36,512 nt of DNA from Modestobacter sp. (GTDB taxonomy: Bacteria; Actinomycetota; Actinomycetes; Mycobacteriales; Geodermatophilaceae): assembly GCA_025933855.1 (NCBI GenBank), contig JAICZD010000003.1:1-36512 (forward strand), written 5' to 3'. The notes beneath the pieces were generated by a model, which saw only the letters and a program-made list of their open reading frames with translations, did no database searches and was not told where the DNA came from. Within the stretch, counting starts at the first letter, position 1. The number at the start of each line of letters is the position of its first letter. Made by a program: the position numbers and the translations under genes. Positions 19,680 to 28,338 of the stretch are shown piece after piece.

Positions 19680-20906
19680 TCAGCCCCCGGCCGGGGCCGG
19701 GGCGGACAGGTCGAAGACGTGGCCCGGACTGATGATCCGGGTGATCGCGGTGCCGAACGCGGAGGAGGGCTCCGGTACGCCCGGCGCCGGCTCGTCGGTG
19801 TTGAGCAGCACGACCAGGGTCATCTTCTGCGGTGGCAGGTACAGCGTGAGGCTCTCGTAGCCGGGCAGCGATCCGTTGTGACCGATCCACCCTTCGGCGT
19901 CGAAGATGCCCAGGCCGTAGCCGGTGTCGGGGTTGGAGCCGGGAGGCGTGACGGTCTGCAGGCGTTGCCCCTGGGTGGCGGGTTCGAGCAGCGTGCCGGT
20001 GGCGACCGCGCGGGCCCAGGTCCGCAGGTCCTCGAGCGTGGAGATCATCGCGCCGGCCGCCCATCCCCAGGACGGGTCCCAGTCGGTGGCCGTGGTCTCG
20101 CTGCCGTCCGGTGTCTGCCGGGTGTATCCCTGCGCGTGAGGCTCCGGGAAGGCGTTGTCGGTGGGGAAGCTGGTGTGCTCCAGTCCGAGCGGCTCGATGA
20201 TGCGTCGCTGGATGAATTCGTCGAGGGGCAGCCCGCTGACCTTCTCGATGACCAGCCCGAGCAGCACGTAGTTCGTGTTGTTGTACTGCCAGCCCTGCCC
20301 GGGCGGGAACACCGGCGGATGGGCGAAGGCGACGTCCAGCAGCTGTTGCGGGGTCCAGGGCCTGTGCGGATCGCTCTGCAGCGCGCGGACGAAGTCCTCG
20401 TCCGCGCTGTAGTTGAACAGCCCGCTCTGCATCCGGGCCAGCTCGCGCAGCGTGATCTGGTCCCCGCCGGGGACGCCGGGTACGTACTTCGCGATCGGGT
20501 CGTCCAGGCCGACCTTGCCGTCGTCGACCAGCTGCAGGATCCCGGTTGCGGTGAACGTCTTGGTCTCGCTGCCGATCCGGCTGTAGAAGTCCGTGCGCAT
20601 GGGGACTCCGGTCGTCTTGTCCGCGACACCGAAGGCCTTCTCGTACCGGCAGTGCGGTCCCCACAGCCCGACGAGTGCTCCGGGCGCCCCCGTCTGGGAG
20701 AGCGTGTCGGCGATCGCCTGGTCCAGCCGTGCGGTCGTCGCGCTGCTCCGGCACCAGGCGGCGGATTCGGGAGAGCCGGTGGACTCCTGCGCCCGGGCCG
20801 GACCCAGGCCACTGAGGGGCGAGAGGACCAGGGCGCCGGCGGTGAGCGCGGCGGCGAGGGCACGCACTCCCCGTGAGCTCCGGGCGGAATGAGCTCCTGC
20901 GACCAC
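19680..20906 (-). CDS. Secreted serine hydrolase, class C beta-lactamase / D-Ala-D-Ala carboxypeptidase family
   Basis: Signal-peptide-like N-terminus; SETK (SxxK) in GSETKTFTATG; YNN in WQYNNTNYVLLG; GHNGSLPGY. Confidence 0.88.
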   Translation of the reverse strand: MVAGAHSARSSRGVRALAAALTAGALVLSPLSGLGPARAQESTGSPESAAWCRSSATTARLDQAIADTLSQTGAPGALVGLWGPHCRYEKAFGVADKTTGVPMRTDFYSRIGSETKTFTATGILQLVDDGKVGLDDPIAKYVPGVPGGDQITLRELARMQSGLFNYSADEDFVRALQSDPHRPWTPQQLLDVAFAHPPVFPPGQGWQYNNTNYVLLGLVIEKVSGLPLDEFIQRRIIEPLGLEHTSFPTDNAFPEPHAQGYTRQTPDGSETTATDWDPSWGWAAGAMISTLEDLRTWARAVATGTLLEPATQGQRLQTVTPPGSNPDTGYGLGIFDAEGWIGHNGSLPGYESLTLYLPPQKMTLVVLLNTDEPAPGVPEPSSAFGTAITRIISPGHVFDLSAPAPAGG

Positions 20907-21025
20907 GGCAGCCTCCTCGGGAAGAGTTGCGGGGAGGAGCCTGGTGCAGCAGCCGCAGAGCAGTCAAGGCACGGCCCGCACCGCCTGATGCCGATGAGGT
21001 CCAGCTCGCCCCTGCCCGGGACGCG

Positions 21026-21631
21026 TCAGACCCAGCCATGACGACGGGCGATCTCCACTGCGGCGTGCCGGTTGGGTGCGCCCAGCTTCGCGGCCGCCGC
21101 GGACAGGTAGTTGCGCACCGTTCCCGGCGAGAGGTGTGCACGGGCGGCGATCTCCTCGACCGGCGCCCCCCCGGCGGCGAGCTCGAGCACATCGGCCTCG
21201 CGGGGGGTCAGCGGGCTGTCTCCGGCGCTGATCGCCTCGGCGGCCAGCTGCGGGTCGACGTACCGGCCTCCGCGGTGCACGGTACGGACGACGTCGGTGA
21301 GCACGGCCGCGCTGACGGTCTTGGGGAGGAAGCCGCGGACGCCGGCCGACAGCGCCCGTTTGAGGTGCCCGGCCCGGCCGTGCCCGGTGACGATCACCGT
21401 CGCGCACCCCGGCATCGTGGTGGTGAGCTCCGCGGCGACGGAGATGCCGTCGCGGTCGGGCATCTGCAGGTCCAGGACGGCGACGTCCGGGTTGTGCGCC
21501 CGGGCCATGGCCAGCGCTTCGGCCCCGGACGCGGCCTGGGCGACGACGTCGAGGTCCTCCTCGAGCGCGAGGAGGGCGGCCAGCGCCGTGCGGATCAAAT
21601 TCTCGTCGTCGGCGAGCAGCACCCGGATCAT
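21026..21631 (-). CDS. NarL/DesR-type response regulator
   Basis: VLLADDENLIRTAL, DVAVLDLQMPDRDG, C-terminal LuxR HTH LTPREADVLELAAGG...LSPGTVRNYLSAAAAKL. Confidence 0.92.
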   Translation of the reverse strand: MIRVLLADDENLIRTALAALLALEEDLDVVAQAASGAEALAMARAHNPDVAVLDLQMPDRDGISVAAELTTTMPGCATVIVTGHGRAGHLKRALSAGVRGFLPKTVSAAVLTDVVRTVHRGGRYVDPQLAAEAISAGDSPLTPREADVLELAAGGAPVEEIAARAHLSPGTVRNYLSAAAAKLGAPNRHAAVEIARRHGWV

Positions 21632-22842
21632 GCCGGCACCGGGACCGGAAGGGTCGCGGTCAGCTCGAACCGGCCGTCCTCGCGGCAGGCCGTGAGCCGG
21701 CCGCCGGCGGCGTCCAGCCGCTCGGCGACGCCGGTCAGCCCGTTGCCCCAGCGCCGGCCCGCCGACTCGGCGGCGCCGTCGTTGACCACCCGGAGTTCCG
21801 TCTCACCGGCAGCGGAGCTCAGGGTGATGGTGCAGGTCGTCGCCCGGCTGTGCCGCAGCACGTTGGTCACCGCCTCCCGCACCACCCAGCCCAGCGCGAC
21901 CTGGGTCGTCGCCGGCAGCAGGGGTGCCTCCTCGTCACCGCGCACGGTGCAGGACACGCCGGCGGCGCGGAGCACGGAACGGGCGCCGGCCAGCTCGCCG
22001 GGGAGGCTGGCGCTGCGGTAGCCGCCGACGACGCCGCGGAGCTCGCGCAGGGACTCGTCGGCGATCCGGCTGATCCCGGTCACCTCCTCGGCCGCCTCCA
22101 CCCGGCCCCGCCGCACCAGCTCGGCGGCCAGCTGACCCTTGACCGCGATCGCCGAGAGGTTGCGGCCCATGACGTCGTGCAGGTCGCGGGCGAAGCGGAG
22201 CCGTTCCTCCGCGACGGCGAGCCGGGCCTGCACGTCCCGGCCGCGCTCCAGCTGCGTGACGACGTCGAGCACCCACACCGAGAAGCGGAACGACAACGCG
22301 GTGGCGGTGGAGGTGAGCCCGTTCAGCGCGCCGAGGGCGAGCGCCAGGCCCGGTGGGCGCCCGACGCCGAGCAGCACGGCGGCCACGAGGACGCCGATCC
22401 CGGCGCCGCCGACCGTCAGGGTTCGGGCCGGCCAGACCGTGCTGCAGGCGATGAGCACGACCGACGGTGCCAGCAGCACGACCCACGGCAGCACCGAACC
22501 CTCATCGCCACCGTCCGGAACCACGGCCACGCCCGCGGCAACGGTGGCCAGCGCAGCCGCGGCGGCGGCCATGAGCAGCCACGGCGGAAGCCTCTTGTCC
22601 GGCCCTGGGGCCGTCAGCCCGGCCCGCGCGAGGAGGAGGGCGGTGACCGCGACGGCGACCGCCCCGAGGAGGAACAACGCCGTGGCGAACGGGGGCGGGC
22701 CGGGCGAGGACCCGACGACCAGCAGCGCGAAGACGGGGGAGGGGGCCAGCACCGCGTAGTACGACGAGCGGGTGTACAGGGCTATCCGCTGCGGGTCGGA
22801 CCGTCCTGCCCACCAGCCTGCGACGCTCGGCACGCGGACCAT
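21628..22842 (-). CDS. DesK-type sensor histidine kinase
   Basis: HisKA_3 RFARDLHDVMGRNLSAIAVKG; multiple TM segments; HATPase GNGLTGVAERLDAAGG; 4-nt overlap with response regulator. Confidence 0.92.
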   Translation of the reverse strand: MVRVPSVAGWWAGRSDPQRIALYTRSSYYAVLAPSPVFALLVVGSSPGPPPFATALFLLGAVAVAVTALLLARAGLTAPGPDKRLPPWLLMAAAAAALATVAAGVAVVPDGGDEGSVLPWVVLLAPSVVLIACSTVWPARTLTVGGAGIGVLVAAVLLGVGRPPGLALALGALNGLTSTATALSFRFSVWVLDVVTQLERGRDVQARLAVAEERLRFARDLHDVMGRNLSAIAVKGQLAAELVRRGRVEAAEEVTGISRIADESLRELRGVVGGYRSASLPGELAGARSVLRAAGVSCTVRGDEEAPLLPATTQVALGWVVREAVTNVLRHSRATTCTITLSSAAGETELRVVNDGAAESAGRRWGNGLTGVAERLDAAGGRLTACREDGRFELTATLPVPVPA

Positions 22843-22899
22843 GGTCCCGTACCGACCGTCGTCCTCGGCCCCCGATGCCACGGTTTCAGCGCTTCCGGC

Positions 22900-23733
22900 T
22901 CATCGACGGGGTGCCCAGCGGAACACCCGGCGGGCGACGACGGAGCCGACGACCAGCCATCCGGCGAGCACGGCCAGCGGCACCGGCGCCGCGGCCCAGG
23001 CACCGGCGGTGCCGACCGCCTGTCCGCTCCACGTCTTCCCGACCAGCCCGAGCTGGCTCAGTTCGATCACCGGCGTGAGCGGGAGGAAGCGGAAGGCCTC
23101 GGCGACCCGCTCCGGGAAACCGGACAGTGGGACCAGCAACCCGGAGAACAATGTCGCCGCGAGGACCAGGGGCAGGGTCGTGAACTGAGCCGCCTCCACC
23201 GTGCGGGTGACGGACGTGCTCGCGGCGGCCAGCACCACCATCAGGGCACCGCCACCCAGGAGGGCGAGGAGCGGCAGGACGACGTCCACGGGAGCCGACC
23301 ATCTCCCCAGCGCGACCACTCCGACCCCGACGACCACGACCTGCACGACGGTCACGAGCAGGGTCGGGACGGCGGTGCCGAGCAGGATCTCCCCGTCGGT
23401 GAGCTCGCCGGTACGCATCCGCTGCAGCACCAGCTCCTCGCGCCGGGCGACGAACGTGGTGACCAGGTTGTAGTAGGCCACCAGGATCAACGTGATGCCG
23501 ATGGCTTTGGCGATGAAGCTGGGTCCGTCGAGTTCCATACCGTTGGACACGGCGATCGCGGCGACGCTCCCCAGCAGCAGGGCCGGGCCGAGCAGGGAAT
23601 TCACGGCGGCGGTGCGGTTGCGCAGCAGCAGCCGGATCTCGGCGGAGGCGAGCGCGAGCACGCGGCGGCGCGCGCTCCCTCGGGAGCCGAGGTCGCTCGG
23701 CGACGTGTCGGCGACGGGCAGGGTTGCGGTCAT
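22900..23733 (-). CDS. ABC-2 type transporter permease
   Basis: Six-TM ABC-2 pattern; ALASAEIRLLLRNRTAAVNSLLGPALL...LFSGLLVPLSGFPERV. Confidence 0.9.
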   Translation of the reverse strand: MTATLPVADTSPSDLGSRGSARRRVLALASAEIRLLLRNRTAAVNSLLGPALLLGSVAAIAVSNGMELDGPSFIAKAIGITLILVAYYNLVTTFVARREELVLQRMRTGELTDGEILLGTAVPTLLVTVVQVVVVGVGVVALGRWSAPVDVVLPLLALLGGGALMVVLAAASTSVTRTVEAAQFTTLPLVLAATLFSGLLVPLSGFPERVAEAFRFLPLTPVIELSQLGLVGKTWSGQAVGTAGAWAAAPVPLAVLAGWLVVGSVVARRVFRWAPRR

Positions 23734-23756
23734 GGCAGGGCTCCTGGGGCGCGGGG

Positions 23757-24689
23757 TCACGCGGCGGTGGGGACGGCGCCGTCGGCGACGGCGAGGAATG
23801 CCTGCTCGAGGGAGGCGGGGCGGGCCTGGAGGCCGGGAAGGTCCAGACCGTGCCCGCCCGCCCAGGCCAGGAGAGCGGCGAGGGTCGACTGCAGGTCGTC
23901 GGTGCGCAGCTCGACGTGCGGGGGCCCGACGGCGACCGCGACCCCGGGCAGGTCGGGTAGCGGAAGCCCGCCGTCGCCCAGGGTGAAGCGGATCGTGGCG
24001 GACTGGCCGGCGGCGATCTCGGCCTGGGTGCCGGCGAGCACGATCCGGCCGGCGCGCATCACGGCGATCCGATCGGCGAGCTGCTCGGCCTCCTCGAGGT
24101 GGTGGGTGGTCAGCACGACGGCGGCGCCCCCGCTCACCAGGTCGCGGATCAGCTCCCAGACCGTGCGTCGGCTCTCCGGGTCCAGCCCGGCCGTGGGCTC
24201 GTCCAGGACCACGACCCGCGGCCGGCCGAGCAGCGCCAGGGCGAGGTCGAGCCGGCGCCGCTCGCCGCCGGAGAGGCTGCGGACCCGGATGCCGGCGCGG
24301 GCGCCCAGGCCGACCTGGGCCAGCGCCTCGCCGACCGGGCGCGGCCGGGTGAGGGTGTGGGCCCAGGTCCGCAGCGTCTCCTCGACGGTGAGGTCCCCGG
24401 GTAGCCCGCTGGACTGCAGCAGCACGCCGAGATGTGGCCGCACCCGGGACCGCTGGGTGACCGGATCAGCGCCGAGGATGCGGACCGAGCCGCCGTCGGC
24501 GCGGGCCAGCCCTTCGACCACCTCCAGCACGGAGGTCTTGCCGGCGCCGTTGACTCCGAGCAGCGCGAAGACCTCTCCGGGCCGCACGGTGAAGGAGACG
24601 CCCCGTACGGCCTCGAAGGCGCCGTACCGGCGGTGCAGGTCGACGACCTCGACGGCGACGTCGCCGTGCGCGGGATGAGCAGTGAGCAC
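23757..24689 (-). CDS. ABC transporter ATP-binding protein
   Basis: Walker A LLGVNGAGKTS, signature LSGGERRRLDLALALLG, Walker B VVVLDEPTAGLDP; GTG at 24689 with GGAGG upstream (in-frame ATG at 24797 possible). Confidence 0.93.
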   Translation of the reverse strand: MLTAHPAHGDVAVEVVDLHRRYGAFEAVRGVSFTVRPGEVFALLGVNGAGKTSVLEVVEGLARADGGSVRILGADPVTQRSRVRPHLGVLLQSSGLPGDLTVEETLRTWAHTLTRPRPVGEALAQVGLGARAGIRVRSLSGGERRRLDLALALLGRPRVVVLDEPTAGLDPESRRTVWELIRDLVSGGAAVVLTTHHLEEAEQLADRIAVMRAGRIVLAGTQAEIAAGQSATIRFTLGDGGLPLPDLPGVAVAVGPPHVELRTDDLQSTLAALLAWAGGHGLDLPGLQARPASLEQAFLAVADGAVPTAA

Positions 24690-24770
24690 GAGGTGCCTCC
24701 AGTGGACATGCGGGCCGGTGCCCGTCGGGATGGGTTGCGGCCGGTCTCGGTTCGACGGTGTCATCCGGCC

Positions 24771-24800
24771 GGGCGTCCCACAGGTGCCGCAACTCATCGG
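24771..24800 (-). repeat. 30-bp block upstream of ABC ATPase, copy A
   Basis: Minus strand CCGATGAGTTGCGGCACCTGTGGGACGCCC; 26/30 identical to 28245-28274. Confidence 0.8.
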
Positions 24801-24829
24801 TCGGGCCACCAGCCGCACGGCAGGAGCGG

Positions 24830-24841
24830 TGACATCTGTCA
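24830..24841. promoter_or_regulatory. Inverted repeat TGACA-N2-TGTCA, candidate operator or promoter element
   Basis: TGACATCTGTCA, 29 nt upstream (minus-strand sense) of block A. Confidence 0.55.
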
Positions 24842-25854
24842 TGGCCGGAACCCGGTCGATCCGGCGAGGGAGGCAAGCAGGCGGACGCCGGCGCGGTCCA
24901 CCGACCGTGCCGTGTCGGCCAGGACGACGACGCCTGCCTCGGCTGCGGGCAGCAGCGCCAGGTAGCCGGCGAAGCCCCCGGTGCCGCCGTTGTGCCACAG
25001 GGCGGTGTGCCCGGTGGACCGGACCGGAGAGAGGAACCAGCCGAGGCCGACCTGCAGCCACCGGTTCCTCCGAGCCCGGGTCTCTGCACCAGACCGAGGG
25101 CGTCCCGGAGGGTGGTGCCGTCGGGCTCCAGATGGGCACGCAGCAGGGTGAGCAGGTCGGGAACGGTGGAGTACAGCGCCCCGGCCCCCGGCATGGCGCC
25201 CAGGTGCCAGTCCGGCACGACCCGTCCCCGGCGGGAGTGACCGGCGGCCTTCCGGGTCAGCTGGTCCGGGCGCAGGTCCACGGCGGTGTCCGGCAGCAAG
25301 AGGGGACCGGTGATGCGGTCGGCGATCAGTTGGGCGTACGGCCGGCCGGTGTGCCGGCTGAGGGCCTGCCCGAGCAGTGCCGCGCCGAAGTCGGAGTACC
25401 GCACTCTGGTGCCCGGCGCCGAGCGCAGCCGGGTCGCGGCGAGGGCCTCCAGCAGGTAGTCGGTGGTGACGTCTCGGTAGGGGTCGGAGCGGGAGCGCAG
25501 TGCCCGGCGCAGCAGCCCCGGGGGCAAGCGCGGCAGTCCGGAGGTGTGGGTCGCCAGGTGGCCGAGCGTGATGGGAGCGCCGGTCGCGGGGGTCGGGGTC
25601 CCGGGCAGCAGGGCCGCCAGTGGGGTGTCCAGGGTGACCTCCGTGCGGGCGACAGCGTCGGCCAGGGCCAGAGCCGTGAAGACCTTGGTGACCGACCCGA
25701 TCTGGAACAGGCTGTCGCCACTGACCGGACCGGTGGTGTGGACGACGGTCTGCGGCCCGGCGAACGCGCCGACCGCCAGACCGATCCGGCGCCGGGCGGC
25801 CGCTCGCGTCGCCGCGTGCACCGCCTCGGTGAGCGCGTCGGTCGTGGCGGTCAC
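24839..25854 (-). pseudogene. Serine hydrolase (beta-lactamase family) with apparent frameshift near 25073-25081
   Basis: N-part (GTG 25854) has GSVTKVFTALALADA (SxxK) and YSD; C-part RWLQVGLGWFLSPVRSTGHTALWHNGGTGGFAGYLALLP lies in another frame; one extra C in AGACCCGGGC restores a single frame. Confidence 0.75.
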
Positions 25855-26417
25855 GGCCGACCATCCCGGCCGAGCACACGGTCCAGCAGCCGCCGGACGG
25901 CGCCGGCGGGGACCTCGGTCGGCCAGTCGGGCACCGGCGCGCCGTCCGGCACCATCGCGGCCAGCACCAGCGGCCGGACGTCGTCCGGCTCGATACCGAG
26001 TGCGGCGAGGGCGCCGGCCGACGCGGTGGCCGGCTCCAGCACGGTCAGCCACAGCTCGCCGGTGCCGAGCTTGACGCCCGGCCGCAGCTGCCGGTCGCGC
26101 ACCAGCGGCCGCCACTTCGCGGTGAAGTCCCGCGCGGCCCGGCGGAACTCGACCGCAGGCTCCGGGGTGGAGCGGCGGCCAGGTGCGGTGCCGTCGTCCA
26201 CCTCCGGAACCTGCACCGGGGGGGCGCCGAGGGCGGCGCGAGCGCCGTCGACGGTCAGCTGCGGATGGTCGGCGGTCACGGTCTGCGTGACCGGATCTCC
26301 CGTCCGCAGCAGACCCAGGAGGACGTGCGCGGTGCCGTACCTGTTCTCGCCGCGCCGCCGGGCCTCGTCTGCGGCCGCCTGCAGCACTGTGGCAGCCGTG
26401 TCGTCGTAGAGCAGCAT
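25851..26417 (-). CDS. Clp N-terminal (ClpA/ClpC N-domain) protein without AAA domain
   Basis: TAATVLQAAADEARRRGENRYGTAHVLLGLLRTGDPVTQTV; 4-nt GTGA overlap with downstream serine hydrolase. Confidence 0.8.
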   Translation of the reverse strand: MLLYDDTAATVLQAAADEARRRGENRYGTAHVLLGLLRTGDPVTQTVTADHPQLTVDGARAALGAPPVQVPEVDDGTAPGRRSTPEPAVEFRRAARDFTAKWRPLVRDRQLRPGVKLGTGELWLTVLEPATASAGALAALGIEPDDVRPLVLAAMVPDGAPVPDWPTEVPAGAVRRLLDRVLGRDGRP

Positions 26418-26503
26418 TCGATTCCCTCTCTCGGGGTCGTCATGGGAGATCTCCGAGGCTGCCGGCGGCCCGAGCCCGGCCGTCCGCTCGGTGCCGACAG
26501 TGG

Positions 26504-28164
26504 TCACGCGGGTGGTTGGTCGAAGGGCGCCAGGTCCTGCCCGCAGGCGGTCCCGGGCGGCGGGACGGCCCCGGTGAGCAGGTACTGCGCGGTCGCGTCC
26601 GAGGCGCAGGAGCTGAGCGGGAGCGCTCCGTGGCCGACGCCGTCGACGGTGAGCAGTGCACTGTTCGGCAGCAGGTCGTGCACGTGGACGGCGTTGCCGT
26701 ACGGGGTGGCCGGGTCGTAGCGGTTGTTCAGCAGGAGCACCGGTGCGGACGTTCGGGCGGTCCAGGGGCCGGCGTAGCGCTCGCTGGAGCGGCCCTGCCA
26801 GGGCCCGCAGACCCGCGCCTGGGAGGCCCACCAGGAGCCGAAGAAGGGGGCGACCGTGGCGTCCCGCTCCCGGCCGATGACGCCGTAGCGGTGCATATCG
26901 CGCGGATTGTCGGTGTCGGCGCAGGCGATCGCCGCATTGGCTTCGACGATGTTGTCGTATCCCGTGGCGTCCGGCGGTGGGATGACCTCTGCCAGGGCTG
27001 CGGCCCCGGCTTCGGCATCCGCGATGTCGACCGCGTGCAGGAACCGGCCGAGCGTCTCCCACGCCCAGCCGAAGTAGAGGATCTTGCCGGTGATGATGAC
27101 CAGCTCGTCGTAGCCCAGCTCCCGCACGGGTTGGCCCGGGAGGCTGATCGCCAGGGGGGTCGTCCGGAGGCGGGCCGCCAGGTCGGCGAAGCGTCGCTGC
27201 GGGTCGCCGTCGGCGGCGAACGCGCAGCCCCGCGCGCCGGCCTCGGCGCACAGCTGGAAGAAGCGCTGGAGCGTCGCATCGCTGCCCACGTCGGCGTTCT
27301 CCCGGATCCAGTCGACGCTGCCCCGGGCGCCGGTCGCCCATGCCGGGTCGACGACCGAATCGAGCACGATCGCGCCGGTGCGGTCGGGGAAGACGTTGGC
27401 GACCACCTGCCCCAGGAAGGTGCCGTAGGAGAACCCGAGCAGGTTGATCCGCGCGTCACCCAGTGCCGCGCGCAGCACGTCCAGGTCGCGCGCGAACGCC
27501 AGGGTGCCGACGTGGTCCAGCAGGTCGCCGTTGCGCGCCCGGCACTGCGCCGCGAACCGGGCAGCCTGCGCAGCGGCCTCGGCCTCCTCAGCCGGATCGG
27601 TGGGGAACTCCTGGCCGCTGACATAGGGCAGGCTCTGCTGCTCCTCGGTGCTGCTGTCGGCGCAGCGGATCGGCTCGCTCTCGCCCGTGCCTCGGGGTCG
27701 ACACCGACCAGGTCGTAGCGGGCCAGCACCTCCGGTGGCAGCAGCGCCTCCCCCGCCGTACGCACGGTGTCGGCAGCCGGGTAGCCGGGGCCGCCGAAAT
27801 TGACGAACAGGCTCCCCATGCGGTGCGCGGGGTCGGTGGCCGGCCGGCGGACCAGGTGCAGGCTGAAGGCGCGCCCGCGCGGCCGGGCGTAGTCGTAGGG
27901 CACCTGTGCCGTCGCCTGCTGGTAGCCGTCACCGGCATCGGCCCACTCGACGGCGGGCACCGGGACACCGGGAACGCCACCGGGCGGGAGGTCGGCCGCG
28001 GTGCTCGTGTCCACGGCCGCAGGAGCCGGGGCTGAGGACCACGCCGAGACGAGCACGGTCACCGCAGCGCACAGCACCGCCACGAGGGACCGGAGCAGGC
28101 GTCCCGGCCCCGACCGGGTGCGGCGGTCGGGTGGGAGGGGGTGGGTCGTTCCAGGAGTGCGCAT
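26504..28164 (-). pseudogene. Secreted alpha/beta hydrolase (tripeptidyl aminopeptidase-like) with apparent frameshift near 27694-27697
   Basis: N-part FVNFGGPGYPAADTVRTAG...RYDLVGVDP; C-part NLLGFSYGTFLGQVVANVFPDRTGAIVLDSVVDP with TAP-like C-terminus APVLLLNNRYDPATPYGNA in another frame; one extra C in GACCCCGAGG gives VDPRGTGESEPIRC. Confidence 0.8.
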
Positions 28165-28244
28165 GGGATGCCTCTGACGGGAGTGCCCGCCGCCCGTGGT
28201 GCGGGCGGTCCTTGTGGGGGTGGTTCGAGGTTGTCGTGCGCCTT

Positions 28245-28274
28245 GGGCGCGCCACAGGTGCGGAAACTCATCGG
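28245..28274 (-). repeat. 30-bp block upstream of alpha/beta hydrolase, copy B
   Basis: Minus strand CCGATGAGTTTCCGCACCTGTGGCGCGCCC; 26/30 identical to copy A. Confidence 0.8.
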
Positions 28275-28302
28275 TTGCCGGGCTGGCCGCGCGGCCGACC
28301 CC

Positions 28303-28314
28303 TGACACGTGTCA
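28303..28314. promoter_or_regulatory. Perfect palindrome TGACACGTGTCA (TGACA-N2-TGTCA), candidate operator or promoter element
   Basis: 28 nt upstream (minus-strand sense) of block B; same arrangement as 24830-24841 / 24771-24800. Confidence 0.6.
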
Positions 28315-28338
28315 CCGGCGGGGTCTGATGGGCGCGGT

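Noticed and set aside
26445-26454. GGAGATCTCC palindrome upstream of the Clp-N gene
   Set aside because: Only 10 bp and no second copy noticed; too weak to report.
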